Shown one piece after another: positions 35,872 to 50,500 of a stretch of DNA of 64,000 nucleotides. Each line of letters starts with the position of its first letter. The first letter of the stretch is position 1. The DNA comes from Limanda limanda (taxonomy: Eukaryota > Chordata > Actinopteri > Pleuronectiformes > Pleuronectidae), in assembly GCF_963576545.1 (NCBI RefSeq), contig NW_026870444.1:62001-126000 (forward strand), in the 5' to 3' direction. The notes beneath the pieces were generated by a model. The model was given only the letters and a program-made list of their open reading frames with translations. It was not told the origin of the DNA and ran no database searches. The position numbers and the translations under genes are program-made.

Positions 35872-37948
35872 AAGTCTCTCCGACCTTCACAAAAAAAGTT
35901 ATTCAAGAATATCTCTTTCTCCTATGTGCTTTCATCCCTAACCCTAACCCTAACCCTTACGAAAGTCGGAGAAGCTCAAGGATGGTACCGATCGATGTGC
36001 GCAACCCCATTTAGTGGGGGTAGAGCCTACTTGCAAGTCTCTCCGACCTTCACAAAAAAAGTTATTCAAGAATATCTCCTCAGATTTGGGGGAATTTCGT
36101 CGGTCGACCTCTTCCGAAGGTCGTACAAGCTCGGGGATGGTACCAATCGATCCGCAGGACCCAAATTAGTCCAGATGCAACCACTTTCCAAGTCTCTCCG
36201 ACCTTCACAAAAAAAGTTATTCAAGAATATCTCTTTCTCCTATGTGCTTTCATCCCTAACCCTAACCCTTCCGAAAGTCGGAAAAGCTCAAGGATGGTAC
36301 CGATCGATGCGCGCTACCCCATTTAGTGGGGGTAGAGCCTACTTGCAAGTCTCTCCGACCTTCACAAAAAAAGTTATTCAAGAATATCTCTTTCTCCTAT
36401 GTGCTTTCATCCCTAACCCTAACCCTAACCCTTCCGAAAGTCGGAGAAGCTCAAAGATGGTACCGATCGATGCGCGCTACCCCATTTAGTGGGGGTAGAG
36501 CCTACTTGCAAGTCTCTCCGACCTTCACAAAAAAAGTTATTCAAGAATATCTCCTCAGATTTGGGGGAATTTCGTCGGTCGACCTCTTCCGAAGGTCGTA
36601 CAAGCTCGGGGATGGTACCAATCGATCTGCAGGACCCAAATTAGTCCAGATGCAACCACTTTCCAAGTCTCTCCGACCTTCACAAAAAAAGTTATTCAAG
36701 AATATCTCTTTCTCCTATGTGCTTTCATCCCTAACCCTAACCCTAACCCTTCCGAAAGTCGGAGAAGCTCAACGATGGTACCGATCGATGCGCGCTACCC
36801 CATTTAGTGGGGGTAGAGCCTACTTGCAAGTCTCTCCGACCTTCACAAAAAAAGTTATTCAAGAATATCTCTTTCTCCTATGTGCTTTCATCCCTAACCC
36901 TAACCCTAACCCTTACGAAAGTCGGAGAAGCTCAAGGATGGTACCGATCGATGCGCGCAACCCCATTTAGTGGGGGTAGAGCCTACTTGCAAGTCTCTCC
37001 GACCTTCACAAAAAAAGTTATTCAAGAATATCTCCTCAGATTTGGGGGAATTTCGTCGGTCGACCTCTTCCGAAGGTCGTACAAGCTCGGGGATGGTACC
37101 AATCGATCCGCAGGACCCAAATTAGTCCAGATGCAACCACTTTCCAAGTCTCTCCGACCTTCACAAAAAAAGTTATTCAAGAATATCTCTTTCTCCTATG
37201 TGCTTTCATCCCTAACCCTAACCCTTCCGAAAGTCGGAGAAGCTCAAGGATGGTACCGATCGATGCGCGCTACCCCATTTAGTGGGGGTAGAGCCTACTT
37301 GCAAGTCTCTCCGACCTTCACAAAAAAAGTTATTCAAGAATATCTCTTTCTCCTATGTGCTTTCATCCCTAACCCTAACCCTTCCGAAAGTCGGAGAAGC
37401 TCAAGGATGGTACCGATCGATGCGCGCTACCCCATTTAGTGGGGGTAGAGCCTACTTGCAAGTCTCTCCGACCTTCACAAAAAAAGTTATTCAAGAATAT
37501 CTCTTTCTCCTATGTGCTTTCATCCCTAACCCTAACCCTAACCCTTCCGAAAGTCGGAGAAGCTCAAGGATGGTACCGATCGATGCGCGCTACCCCATTT
37601 AGTGGGGGTAGAGCCTACTTGCAAGTCTCTCCGACCTTCACAAAAAAAGTTATTCAAGAATATCTCTTTCTCCTATGTGCTTTCATCCCTAACCCTAACC
37701 CTAACCCTTCCGAAAGTCGGAGAAGCTCAAGGATGGTACCGATCGATGCGCGCTACCCCATTTAGTGGGGGTAGAGCCTACTTGCAAGTCTCTCCGACCT
37801 TCACAAAAAAAGTTATTCAAGAATATCTCTTTCTCCTATGTGCTTTCATCCCTAACCCTAACCCTAACCCTTCCGAAAGTCGGAGAAGCTCAAGGATGGT
37901 ACTGATCGATGCGCGCAACCCCATTTAGTGGGGGTAGAGCCTACTTGC
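35552..37948 (+). repeat. 15-monomer block, copy of 24811-27207
   Basis: Same monomer order as 24811-27207. Private changes are GATGTGCGCAAC in 35872, GGAAAAGC in the 157-bp A at 36190, CAAAGATGG in 36347 and GATCTGCAGG in the B at 36510. Two consecutive 157-bp A monomers lie at 37146 and 37303. It overlaps the end of the 1,290-bp tandem pair, whose last two monomers are its first two. Confidence 0.8.
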
Positions 37949-40361
37949 AAGTCTCTCCGACCTTCACAAAAAAAGTTATTCAAGAATATCTCCTCAGATT
38001 TGGGGGAATTTCGTCGGTCGACCTCTTCCGAAGGACGTACAAGCTCGGGGATGGTACCAATCGATCCGCAGGACCCAAATTAGTCCAGATGCAACCACTT
38101 TCCAAGTCTCTCCGACCTTCACAAAAAAAGTTATTCAAGAATATCTCTTTCTCCTATGTGCTTTCATCCCTAACCCTAACCCTAACCCTTCCGAAAGTCG
38201 GAGAAGCTCAAGGATGGTACCGATCGATGCGCGCTACCCCATTTAGTGGGGGTAGAGCCTACTTGCAAGTCTCTCCGACCTTCACAAAAAAAGTTATTCA
38301 AGAATATCTCCTCAGATTTGGGGGAATTTCGTCGGTCGACCTCTTCCGAAGGTCGTACAAGCTCGGGGATGGTACCAATCGATCCGCAGGACCCAAATTA
38401 GTCCAGATGCAACCACTTTCCAAGTCTCTCCGACCTTCACAAAAAAAGTTATTCAAGAATATCTCTTTCTCCTATGTGCTTTCATCCCTAACCCTAACCC
38501 TAACCCTTCCGAAAGTCGGAGAAGCTCAAGGATGGTACCGATCGATGCGCGCTACCCCATTTAGTGGGGGTAGAGCCTACTTGCAAGTCTCTCCGACCTT
38601 CACAAAAAAAGTTATTCAAGAATATCTCTTTCTCCTATGTGCTTTCATCCCTAACCCTAACCCTAACCCTTCCGAAAGTCGGAGAAGCTCAAGGATGGTA
38701 CCGATCGATGCGCGCTACCCCATTTAGTGGGGGTAGAGCCTACTTGCAAGTCTCTCCGAACTTCACAAAAAAAGTTATTCAAGAATATCTCTTTCTCCTA
38801 TGTGCTTTCATCCCTAACCCTAACCCTAACCCTTCCGAAAGTCGGAGAAGCTCAAGGATGGTACCGATCGATGCGCGCTACCCCATTTAGTGGGGGTAGA
38901 GCCTACTTGCAAGTCTCTCCGACCTTCACAAAAAAAGTTATTCAAGAATATCTCTTTCTCCTATGTGCTTTCATCCCTAACCCTAACCCTAACCCTTCCG
39001 AAAGTCGGAGAAGCTCAAGGATGGTACTGATCGATGCGCGCAACCCCATTTAGTGGGGGTAGAGCCTACTTGCAAGTCTCTCCGACCTTCAAAAAAAAAG
39101 TTATTCAAGAATATCTCCTCAGATTTGGGGGAATTTCGTCGGTCGACCTCTTCCGAAGGTCGTACAAGCTCGGGGATGGTACCAATCGATCCGCAGGACC
39201 CAAATTAGTCCAGATGCAACCACTTTCCAAGTCTCTCCGACCTTCACAAAAAAAGTTATTCAAGAATATCTCTTTCTCCTATGTGCTTTCATCCCTAACC
39301 CTAACCCTAACCCTTCCGAAAGTCGGAGAAGCTCAAGGATGGTACCGATCGATGCGCGCTACCCCATTTAGTGGGGGTAGAGCCTACTTGCAAGTCTCTC
39401 CGACCTTCACAAAAAAAGTTATTCAAGAATATCTCTTTCTCCTATGTGCTTTCATCCCTAACCCTAACCCTAACCCTTCCGAAAGTCGGAGAAGCTCAAG
39501 GATGGTACTGATCGATGCGCGCAACCCCATTTAGTGGGGGTAGAGCCTACTTGCAAGTCTCTCCGACCTTCACAAAAAAAGTTATTCAAGAATATCTCTT
39601 TCTCCTATGTGCATTCATCCCTAACCCTAACCCTAACCCTTCCGAAAGTCGGAGAAGCTCAAGGATGGTACTGATCGATGCGCGCAACCCCATTTAGTGG
39701 GGGTAGAGCCTACTTGCAAGTCTCTCCGACCTTCAAAAAAAAAGTTATTCAAGAATATCTCCTCAGATTTGGGGGAATTTCGTCGGTCGACCTCTTCCGA
39801 AGGTCGTACAAGCTCGGGGATGGTACCAATCGATCCGCAGGACCCAAATTAGTCCAGATGCAACCACTTTCCAAGTCTCTCCGACCTTCACAAAAAAAGT
39901 TATTCAAGAATATCTCTTTCTCCTATGTGCTTTCATCCCTAACCCTAACCCTAACCCTTCCGAAAGTCGGAGAAGCTCAAGGATGGTACCGATCGATGCG
40001 CGCTACCCCATTTAGTGGGGGTAGAGCCTACTTGCAAGTCTCTCCGACCTTCACAAAAAAAGTTATTCAAGAATATCTCTTTCTCCTATGTGCTTTCATC
40101 CCTAACCCTAACCCTAACCCTTCCGAAAGTCGGAGAAGCTCAAGGATGGTACCGATCGATGCGCGCTACCCCATTTAGTGGGGGTAGAGCCTACTTGCAA
40201 GTCTCTCCGACCTTCACAAAAAAAGTTATTCAAGAATATCTCTTTCTCCTATGTGCTTTCATCCCTAACCCTAACCCTAACCCTTCCGAAAGTCGGAGAA
40301 GCTCAAGGATGGTACTGATCGATGCGCGCAACCCCATTTAGTGGGGGTAGAGCCTACTTGC
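37460..40361 (+). repeat. 18-monomer block, long-range copy of 128-3029
   Basis: Identical order and lengths to the left end of the window. It also contains, at 38267-40361, the first copy of a 2,095-bp thirteen-monomer repeat (B-A-A-N-L-Bk-A-L-L-Bk-A-A-L) that is repeated at 40362-42456. GCATTCATC in the A-L starting 39555 and again in 41650 confirms the 2,095-bp step. Confidence 0.85.
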
Positions 40362-43300
40362 AAGTCTCTCCGACCTTCACAAAAAAAGTTATTCAAGAAT
40401 ATCTCCTCAGATTTGGGGGAATTTCGTCGGTCGACCTCTTCCGAAGGTCGTACAAGCTCGGGGATGGTACCAATCGATCCGCAGGACCCAAATTAGTCCA
40501 GATGCAACCACTTTCCAAGTCTCTCCGACCTTCACAAAAAAAGTTATTCAAGAATATCTCTTTCTCCTATGTGCTTTCATCCCTAACCCTAACCCTAACC
40601 CTTCCGAAAGTCGGAGAAGCTCAAGGATGGTACCGATCGATGCGCGCTACCCCATTTAGTGGGGGTAGAGCCTACTTGCAAGTCTCTCCGACCTTCACAA
40701 AAAAAGTTATTCAAGAATATCTCTTTCTCCTATGTGCTTTCATCCCTAACCCTAACCCTAACCCTTCCGAAAGTCGGAGAAGCTCAAGGATGGTACCGAT
40801 CGATGCGCGCTACCCCATTTAGTGGGGGTAGAGCCTACTTGCAAGTCTCTCCGAACTTCACAAAAAAAGTTATTCAAGAATATCTCTTTCTCCTATGTGC
40901 TTTCATCCCTAACCCTAACCCTAACCCTTCCGAAAGTCGGAGAAGCTCAAGGATGGTACCGATCGATGCGCGCTACCCCATTTAGTGGGGGTAGAGCCTA
41001 CTTGCAAGTCTCTCCGACCTTCACAAAAAAAGTTATTCAAGAATATCTCTTTCTCCTATGTGCTTTCATCCCTAACCCTAACCCTAACCCTTCCGAAAGT
41101 CGGAGAAGCTCAAGGATGGTACTGATCGATGCGCGCAACCCCATTTAGTGGGGGTAGAGCCTACTTGCAAGTCTCTCCGACCTTCAAAAAAAAAGTTATT
41201 CAAGAATATCTCCTCAGATTTGGGGGAATTTCGTCGGTCGACCTCTTCCGAAGGTCGTACAAGCTCGGGGATGGTACCAATCGATCCGCAGGACCCAAAT
41301 TAGTCCAGATGCAACCACTTTCCAAGTCTCTCCGACCTTCACAAAAAAAGTTATTCAAGAATATCTCTTTCTCCTATGTGCTTTCATCCCTAACCCTAAC
41401 CCTAACCCTTCCGAAAGTCGGAGAAGCTCAAGGATGGTACCGATCGATGCGCGCTACCCCATTTAGTGGGGGTAGAGCCTACTTGCAAGTCTCTCCGACC
41501 TTCACAAAAAAAGTTATTCAAGAATATCTCTTTCTCCTATGTGCTTTCATCCCTAACCCTAACCCTAACCCTTCCGAAAGTCGGAGAAGCTCAAGGATGG
41601 TACTGATCGATGCGCGCAACCCCATTTAGTGGGGGTAGAGCCTACTTGCAAGTCTCTCCGACCTTCACAAAAAAAGTTATTCAAGAATATCTCTTTCTCC
41701 TATGTGCATTCATCCCTAACCCTAACCCTAACCCTTCCGAAAGTCGGAGAAGCTCAAGGATGGTACTGATCGATGCGCGCAACCCCATTTAGTGGGGGTA
41801 GAGCCTACTTGCAAGTCTCTCCGACCTTCAAAAAAAAAGTTATTCAAGAATATCTCCTCAGATTTGGGGGAATTTCGTCGGTCGACCTCTTCCGAAGGTC
41901 GTACAAGCTCGGGGATGGTACCAATCGATCCGCAGGACCCAAATTAGTCCAGATGCAACCACTTTCCAAGTCTCTCCGACCTTCACAAAAAAAGTTATTC
42001 AAGAATATCTCTTTCTCCTATGTGCTTTCATCCCTAACCCTAACCCTAACCCTTCCGAAAGTCGGAGAAGCTCAAGGATGGTACCGATCGATGCGCGCTA
42101 CCCCATTTAGTGGGGGTAGAGCCTACTTGCAAGTCTCTCCGACCTTCACAAAAAAAGTTATTCAAGAATATCTCTTTCTCCTATGTGCTTTCATCCCTAA
42201 CCCTAACCCTAACCCTTCCGAAAGTCGGAGAAGCTCAAGGATGGTACCGATCGATGCGCGCTACCCCATTTAGTGGGGGTAGAGCCTACTTGCAAGTCTC
42301 TCCGACCTTCACAAAAAAAGTTATTCAAGAATATCTCTTTCTCCTATGTGCTTTCATCCCTAACCCTAACCCTAACCCTTCCGAAAGTCGGAGAAGCTCA
42401 AGGATGGTACTGATCGATGCGCGCAACCCCATTTAGTGGGGGTAGAGCCTACTTGCAAGTCTCTCCGACCTTCACAAAAAAAGTTATTCAAGAATATCTC
42501 CTCAGATTTGGGGGAATTTCGTCGGTCGACCTCTTCCGAAGGTCGTACAAGCTCGGGGATGGTACCAATCGATCCGCAGGACCCAAATTAGTCCAGATGC
42601 AACCACTTTCCAAGTCTCTCCGACCTTCACAAAAAAAGTTATTCAAGAATATCTCTTTCTCCTATGTGCTTTCATCCCTAACCCTAACCCTAACCCTTCC
42701 GAAAGTCGGAGAAGCTCAAGGATGGTACCGATCGATGCGCGCTACCCCATTTAGTGGGGGTAGAGCCTACTTGCAAGTCTCTCCGACCTTCACAAAAAAA
42801 GTTATTCAAGAATATCTCCTCAGATTTGGGGGAATTTCGTCGGTCGACCTCTTCCGAAGGTCGTACAAGCTCGGGGATGGTACCAATCGATCCGCAGGAC
42901 CCAAATTAGTCCAGATGCAACCACTTTCCAAGTCTCTCCGACCTTCACAAAAAAAGTTATTCAAGAATATCTCTTTCTCCTATGTGCTTTCATCCCTAAC
43001 CCTAACCCTAACCCTTCCGAAAGTCGGAGAAGCTCAAGGATGGTACCGATCGATGCGCGCTACCCCATTTAGTGGGGGTAGAGCCTACTTGCAAGTCTCT
43101 CCGACCTTCACAAAAAAAGTTATTCAAGAATATCTCTTTCTCCTATGTGCTTTCATCCCTAACCCTAACCCTTCCGAAAGTCGGAGAAGCTCAAGGATGG
43201 TACCGATCGATGCGCGCTACCCCATTTAGTGGGGGTAGAGCCTACTTGCAAGTCTCTCCGACCTTCACAAAAAAAGTTATTCAAGAATATCTCTTTCTCC

Positions 43301-46300
43301 TATGTGCTTTCATCCCTAACCCTAACCCTAACCCTTCCGAAAGTCGGAGAAGCTCAAGGATGGTACTGATCGATGCGCGCAACCCCATTTAGTGGGGGTA
43401 GAGCCTACTTGCAAGTCTCTCCGACCTTCACAAAAAAAGTTATTCAAGAATATCTCTTTCTCCTATGTGCTTTCATCCCTAACCCTAACCCTAACCCTTC
43501 CGAAAGTCGGAGAAGCTCAAGGATGGTACTGATCGATGCGCGCAACCCCATTTAGTGGGGGTAGAGCCTACTTGCAAGTCTCTCCGACCTTCAAAAAAAA
43601 AGTTATTCAAGAATATCTCCTCAGATTTGGGGGAATTTCGTCGGTCGACCTCTTCCGAAGGTCGTACAAGCTCGGGGATGGTACCAATCGATCCGCAGGA
43701 CCCAAATTAGTCCAGATGCAACCACTTTCCAAGTCTCTCCGACCTTCACAAAAAAAGTTATTCAAGAATATCTCTTTCTCCTATGTGCTTTCATCCCTAA
43801 CCCTAACCCTAACCCTTCCGAAAGTCGGAGAAGCTCAAGGATGGTACCGATCGATGCGCGCTACCCCATTTAGTGGGGGTAGAGCCTACTTGCAAGTCTC
43901 TCCGACCTTCACAAAAAAAGTTATTCAAGAATATCTCTTTCTCCTATGTGCTTTCATCCCTAACCCTAACCCTAACCCTTCCGAAAGTCGGAGAAGCTCA
44001 AGGATGGTACCGATCGATGCGCGCTACCCCATTTAGTGGGGGTAGAGCCTACTTGCAAGTCTCTCCGACCTTCACAAAAAAAGTTATTCAAGAATATCTC
44101 TTTCTCCTATGTGCTTTCATCCCTAACCCTAACCCTAACCCTTCCGAAAGTCGGAGAAGCTCAAGGATGGTACTGATCGATGCGCGCAACCCCATTTAGT
44201 GGGGGTAGAGCCTACTTGCAAGTCTCTCCGACCTTCACAAAAAAAGTTATTCAAGAATATCTCCTCAGATTTGGGGGAATTTCGTCGGTCGACCTCTTCC
44301 GAAGGTCGTACAAGCTCGGGGATGGTACCAATCGATCCGCAGGACCCAAATTAGTCCAGATGCAACCACTTTCCAAGTCTCTCCGACCTTCACAAAAAAA
44401 GTTATTCAAGAATATCTCTTTCTCCTATGTGCTTTCATCCCTAACCCTAACCCTAACCCTTCCGAAAGTCGGAGAAGCTCAAGGATGGTACCGATCGATG
44501 CGCGCTACCCCATTTAGTGGGGGTAGAGCCTACTTGCAAGTCTCTCCGACCTTCACAAAAAAAGTTATTCAAGAATATCTCCTCAGATTTGGGGGAATTT
44601 CGTCGGTCGACCTCTTCCGAAGGTCGTACAAGCTCGGGGATGGTACCAATCGATCCGCAGGACCCAAATTAGTCCAGATGCAACCACTTTCCAAGTCTCT
44701 CCGACCTTCACAAAAAAAGTTATTCAAGAATATCTCTTTCTCCTATGTGCTTTCATCCCTAACCCTAACCCTAACCCTTCCGAAAGTCGGAGAAGCTCAA
44801 GGATGGTACCGATCGATGCGCGCTACCCCATTTAGTGGGGGTAGAGCCTACTTGCAAGTCTCTCCGACCTTCACAAAAAAAGTTATTCAAGAATATCTCT
44901 TTCTCCTATGTGCTTTCATCCCTAACCCTAACCCTAACCCTTCCGAAAGTCGGAGAAGCTCAAGGATGGTACCGATCGATGCGCGCTACCCCATTTAGTG
45001 GGGGTAGAGCCTACTTGCAAGTCTCTCCGAACTTCACAAAAAAAGTTATTCAAGAATATCTCTTTCTCCTATGTGCTTTCATCCCTAACCCTAACCCTAA
45101 CCCTTCCGAAAGTCGGAGAAGCTCAAGGATGGTACCGATCGATGCGCGCTACCCCATTTAGTGGGGGTAGAGCCTACTTGCAAGTCTCTCCGACCTTCAC
45201 AAAAAAAGTTATTCAAGAATATCTCTTTCTCCTATGTGCTTTCATCCCTAACCCTAACCCTAACCCTTCCGAAAGTCGGAGAAGCTCAAGGATGGTACTG
45301 ATCGATGCGCGCAACCCCATTTAGTGGGGGTAGAGCCTACTTGCAAGTCTCTCCGACCTTCAAAAAAAAAGTTATTCAAGAATATCTCCTCAGATTTGGG
45401 GGAATTTCGTCGGTCGACCTCTTCCGAAGGTCGTACAAGCTCGGGGATGGTACCAATCGATCCGCAGGACCCAAATTAGTCCAGATGCAACCACTTTCCA
45501 AGTCTCTCCGACCTTCACAAAAAAAGTTATTCAAGAATATCTCTTTCTCCTATGTGCTTTCATCCCTAACCCTAACCCTAACCCTTCCGAAAGTCGGAGA
45601 AGCTCAAGGATGGTACCGATCGATGCGCGCTACCCCATTTAGTGGGGGTAGAGCCTACTTGCAAGTCTCTCCGAACTTCACAAAAAAAGTTATTCAAGAA
45701 TATCTCTTTCTCCTATGTGCTTTCATCCCTAACCCTAACCCTAACCCTTCCGAAAGTCGGAGAAGCTCAAGGATGGTACCGATCGATGCGCGCTACCCCA
45801 TTTAGTGGGGGTAGAGCCTACTTGCAAGTCTCTCCGACCTTCACAAAAAAAGTTATTCAAGAATATCTCTTTCTCCTATGTGCTTTCATCCCTAACCCTA
45901 ACCCTAACCCTTCCGAAAGTCGGAGAAGCTCAAGGATGGTACTGATCGATGCGCGCAACCCCATTTAGTGGGGGTAGAGCCTACTTGCAAGTCTCTCCGA
46001 CCTTCAAAAAAAAAGTTATTCAAGAATATCTCCTCAGATTTGGGGGAATTTCGTCGGTCGACCTCTTCCGAAGGTCGTACAAGCTCGGGGATGGTACCAA
46101 TCGATCCGCAGGACCCAAATTAGTCCAGATGCAACCACTTTCCAAGTCTCTCCGACCTTCACAAAAAAAGTTATTCAAGAATATCTCTTTCTCCTATGTG
46201 CTTTCATCCCTAACCCTAACCCTAACCCTTCCGAAAGTCGGAGAAGCTCAAGGATGGTACCGATCGATGCGCGCTACCCCATTTAGTGGGGGTAGAGCCT

Positions 46301-47594
46301 ACTTGCAAGTCTCTCCGACCTTCACAAAAAAAGTTATTCAAGAATATCTCTTTCTCCTATGTGCTTTCATCCCTAACCCTAACCCTAACCCTTCCGAAAG
46401 TCGGAGAAGCTCAAGGATGGTACTGATCGATGCGCGCAACCCCATTTAGTGGGGGTAGAGCCTACTTGCAAGTCTCTCCGACCTTCACAAAAAAAGTTAT
46501 TCAAGAATATCTCCTCAGATTTGGGGGAATTTCGTCGGTCGACCTCTTCCGAAGGTCGTACAAGCTCGGGGATGGTACCAATCGATCCGCAGGACCCAAA
46601 TTAGTCCAGATGCAACCACTTTCCAAGTCTCTCCGACCTTCACAAAAAAAGTTATTCAAGAATATCTCTTTCTCCTATGTGCTTTCATCCCTAACCCTAA
46701 CCCTAACCCTTCCGAAAGTCGGAGAAGCTCAAGGATGGTACCGATCGATGCGCGCTACCCCATTTAGTGGGGGTAGAGCCTACTTGCAAGTCTCTCCGAC
46801 CTTCACAAAAAAAGTTATTCAAGAATATCTCCTCAGATTTGGGGGAATTTCGTCGGTCGACCTCTTCCGAAGGTCGTACAAGCTCGGGGATGGTACCAAT
46901 CGATCCGCAGGACCCAAATTAGTCCAGATGCAACCACTTTCCAAGTCTCTCCGACCTTCACAAAAAAAGTTATTCAAGAATATCTCTTTCTCCTATGTGC
47001 TTTCATCCCTAACCCTAACCCTAACCCTTCCGAAAGTCGGAGAAGCTCAAGGATGGTACCGATCGATGCGCGCTACCCCATTTAGTGGGGGTAGAGCCTA
47101 CTTGCAAGTCTCTCCGACCTTCACAAAAAAAGTTATTCAAGAATATCTCTTTCTCCTATGTGCTTTCATCCCTAACCCTAACCCTAACCCTTCCGAAAGT
47201 CGGAGAAGCTCAAGGATGGTACCGATCGATGCGCGCTACCCCATTTAGTGGGGGTAGAGCCTACTTGCAAGTCTCTCCGAACTTCACAAAAAAAGTTATT
47301 CAAGAATATCTCTTTCTCCTATGTGCTTTCATCCCTAACCCTAACCCTAACCCTTCCGAAAGTCGGAGAAGCTCAAGGATGGTACCGATCGATGCGCGCT
47401 ACCCCATTTAGTGGGGGTAGAGCCTACTTGCAAGTCTCTCCGACCTTCACAAAAAAAGTTATTCAAGAATATCTCTTTCTCCTATGTGCTTTCATCCCTA
47501 ACCCTAACCCTAACCCTTCCGAAAGTCGGAGAAGCTCAAGGATGGTACTGATCGATGCGCGCAACCCCATTTAGTGGGGGTAGAGCCTACTTGC
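40362..47594 (+). repeat. 7,233-bp, 45-monomer higher-order repeat, copy 1
   Basis: Twelve B, 32 A of 163 bp and one A of 157 bp (43093), total 7,233 bp. The GCATTCATC mark in 41650, the 157-bp monomer and the unusual run A-N, A-L, Bk, A, A-N, A-L, Bk (45019-46143) all recur at +7,233 bp. The first 2,095 bp are also a tandem copy of 38267-40361. Confidence 0.92.
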
Positions 47595-50500
47595 AAGTCT
47601 CTCCGACCTTCACAAAAAAAGTTATTCAAGAATATCTCCTCAGATTTGGGGGAATTTCGTCGGTCGACCTCTTCCGAAGGTCGTACAAGCTCGGGGATGG
47701 TACCAATCGATCCGCAGGACCCAAATTAGTCCAGATGCAACCACTTTCCAAGTCTCTCCGACCTTCACAAAAAAAGTTATTCAAGAATATCTCTTTCTCC
47801 TATGTGCTTTCATCCCTAACCCTAACCCTAACCCTTCCGAAAGTCGGAGAAGCTCAAGGATGGTACCGATCGATGCGCGCTACCCCATTTAGTGGGGGTA
47901 GAGCCTACTTGCAAGTCTCTCCGACCTTCACAAAAAAAGTTATTCAAGAATATCTCTTTCTCCTATGTGCTTTCATCCCTAACCCTAACCCTAACCCTTC
48001 CGAAAGTCGGAGAAGCTCAAGGATGGTACCGATCGATGCGCGCTACCCCATTTAGTGGGGGTAGAGCCTACTTGCAAGTCTCTCCGAACTTCACAAAAAA
48101 AGTTATTCAAGAATATCTCTTTCTCCTATGTGCTTTCATCCCTAACCCTAACCCTAACCCTTCCGAAAGTCGGAGAAGCTCAAGGATGGTACCGATCGAT
48201 GCGCGCTACCCCATTTAGTGGGGGTAGAGCCTACTTGCAAGTCTCTCCGACCTTCACAAAAAAAGTTATTCAAGAATATCTCTTTCTCCTATGTGCTTTC
48301 ATCCCTAACCCTAACCCTAACCCTTCCGAAAGTCGGAGAAGCTCAAGGATGGTACTGATCGATGCGCGCAACCCCATTTAGTGGGGGTAGAGCCTACTTG
48401 CAAGTCTCTCCGACCTTCAAAAAAAAAGTTATTCAAGAATATCTCCTCAGATTTGGGGGAATTTCGTCGGTCGACCTCTTCCGAAGGTCGTACAAGCTCG
48501 GGGATGGTACCAATCGATCCGCAGGACCCAAATTAGTCCAGATGCAACCACTTTCCAAGTCTCTCCGACCTTCACAAAAAAAGTTATTCAAGAATATCTC
48601 TTTCTCCTATGTGCTTTCATCCCTAACCCTAACCCTAACCCTTCCGAAAGTCGGAGAAGCTCAAGGATGGTACCGATCGATGCGCGCTACCCCATTTAGT
48701 GGGGGTAGAGCCTACTTGCAAGTCTCTCCGACCTTCACAAAAAAAGTTATTCAAGAATATCTCTTTCTCCTATGTGCTTTCATCCCTAACCCTAACCCTA
48801 ACCCTTCCGAAAGTCGGAGAAGCTCAAGGATGGTACTGATCGATGCGCGCAACCCCATTTAGTGGGGGTAGAGCCTACTTGCAAGTCTCTCCGACCTTCA
48901 CAAAAAAAGTTATTCAAGAATATCTCTTTCTCCTATGTGCATTCATCCCTAACCCTAACCCTAACCCTTCCGAAAGTCGGAGAAGCTCAAGGATGGTACT
49001 GATCGATGCGCGCAACCCCATTTAGTGGGGGTAGAGCCTACTTGCAAGTCTCTCCGACCTTCAAAAAAAAAGTTATTCAAGAATATCTCCTCAGATTTGG
49101 GGGAATTTCGTCGGTCGACCTCTTCCGAAGGTCGTACAAGCTCGGGGATGGTACCAATCGATCCGCAGGACCCAAATTAGTCCAGATGCAACCACTTTCC
49201 AAGTCTCTCCGACCTTCACAAAAAAAGTTATTCAAGAATATCTCTTTCTCCTATGTGCTTTCATCCCTAACCCTAACCCTAACCCTTCCGAAAGTCGGAG
49301 AAGCTCAAGGATGGTACCGATCGATGCGCGCTACCCCATTTAGTGGGGGTAGAGCCTACTTGCAAGTCTCTCCGACCTTCACAAAAAAAGTTATTCAAGA
49401 ATATCTCTTTCTCCTATGTGCTTTCATCCCTAACCCTAACCCTAACCCTTCCGAAAGTCGGAGAAGCTCAAGGATGGTACCGATCGATGCGCGCTACCCC
49501 ATTTAGTGGGGGTAGAGCCTACTTGCAAGTCTCTCCGACCTTCACAAAAAAAGTTATTCAAGAATATCTCTTTCTCCTATGTGCTTTCATCCCTAACCCT
49601 AACCCTAACCCTTCCGAAAGTCGGAGAAGCTCAAGGATGGTACTGATCGATGCGCGCAACCCCATTTAGTGGGGGTAGAGCCTACTTGCAAGTCTCTCCG
49701 ACCTTCACAAAAAAAGTTATTCAAGAATATCTCCTCAGATTTGGGGGAATTTCGTCGGTCGACCTCTTCCGAAGGTCGTACAAGCTCGGGGATGGTACCA
49801 ATCGATCCGCAGGACCCAAATTAGTCCAGATGCAACCACTTTCCAAGTCTCTCCGACCTTCACAAAAAAAGTTATTCAAGAATATCTCTTTCTCCTATGT
49901 GCTTTCATCCCTAACCCTAACCCTAACCCTTCCGAAAGTCGGAGAAGCTCAAGGATGGTACCGATCGATGCGCGCTACCCCATTTAGTGGGGGTAGAGCC
50001 TACTTGCAAGTCTCTCCGACCTTCACAAAAAAAGTTATTCAAGAATATCTCCTCAGATTTGGGGGAATTTCGTCGGTCGACCTCTTCCGAAGGTCGTACA
50101 AGCTCGGGGATGGTACCAATCGATCCGCAGGACCCAAATTAGTCCAGATGCAACCACTTTCCAAGTCTCTCCGACCTTCACAAAAAAAGTTATTCAAGAA
50201 TATCTCTTTCTCCTATGTGCTTTCATCCCTAACCCTAACCCTAACCCTTCCGAAAGTCGGAGAAGCTCAAGGATGGTACCGATCGATGCGCGCTACCCCA
50301 TTTAGTGGGGGTAGAGCCTACTTGCAAGTCTCTCCGACCTTCACAAAAAAAGTTATTCAAGAATATCTCTTTCTCCTATGTGCTTTCATCCCTAACCCTA
50401 ACCCTTCCGAAAGTCGGAGAAGCTCAAGGATGGTACCGATCGATGCGCGCTACCCCATTTAGTGGGGGTAGAGCCTACTTGCAAGTCTCTCCGACCTTCA

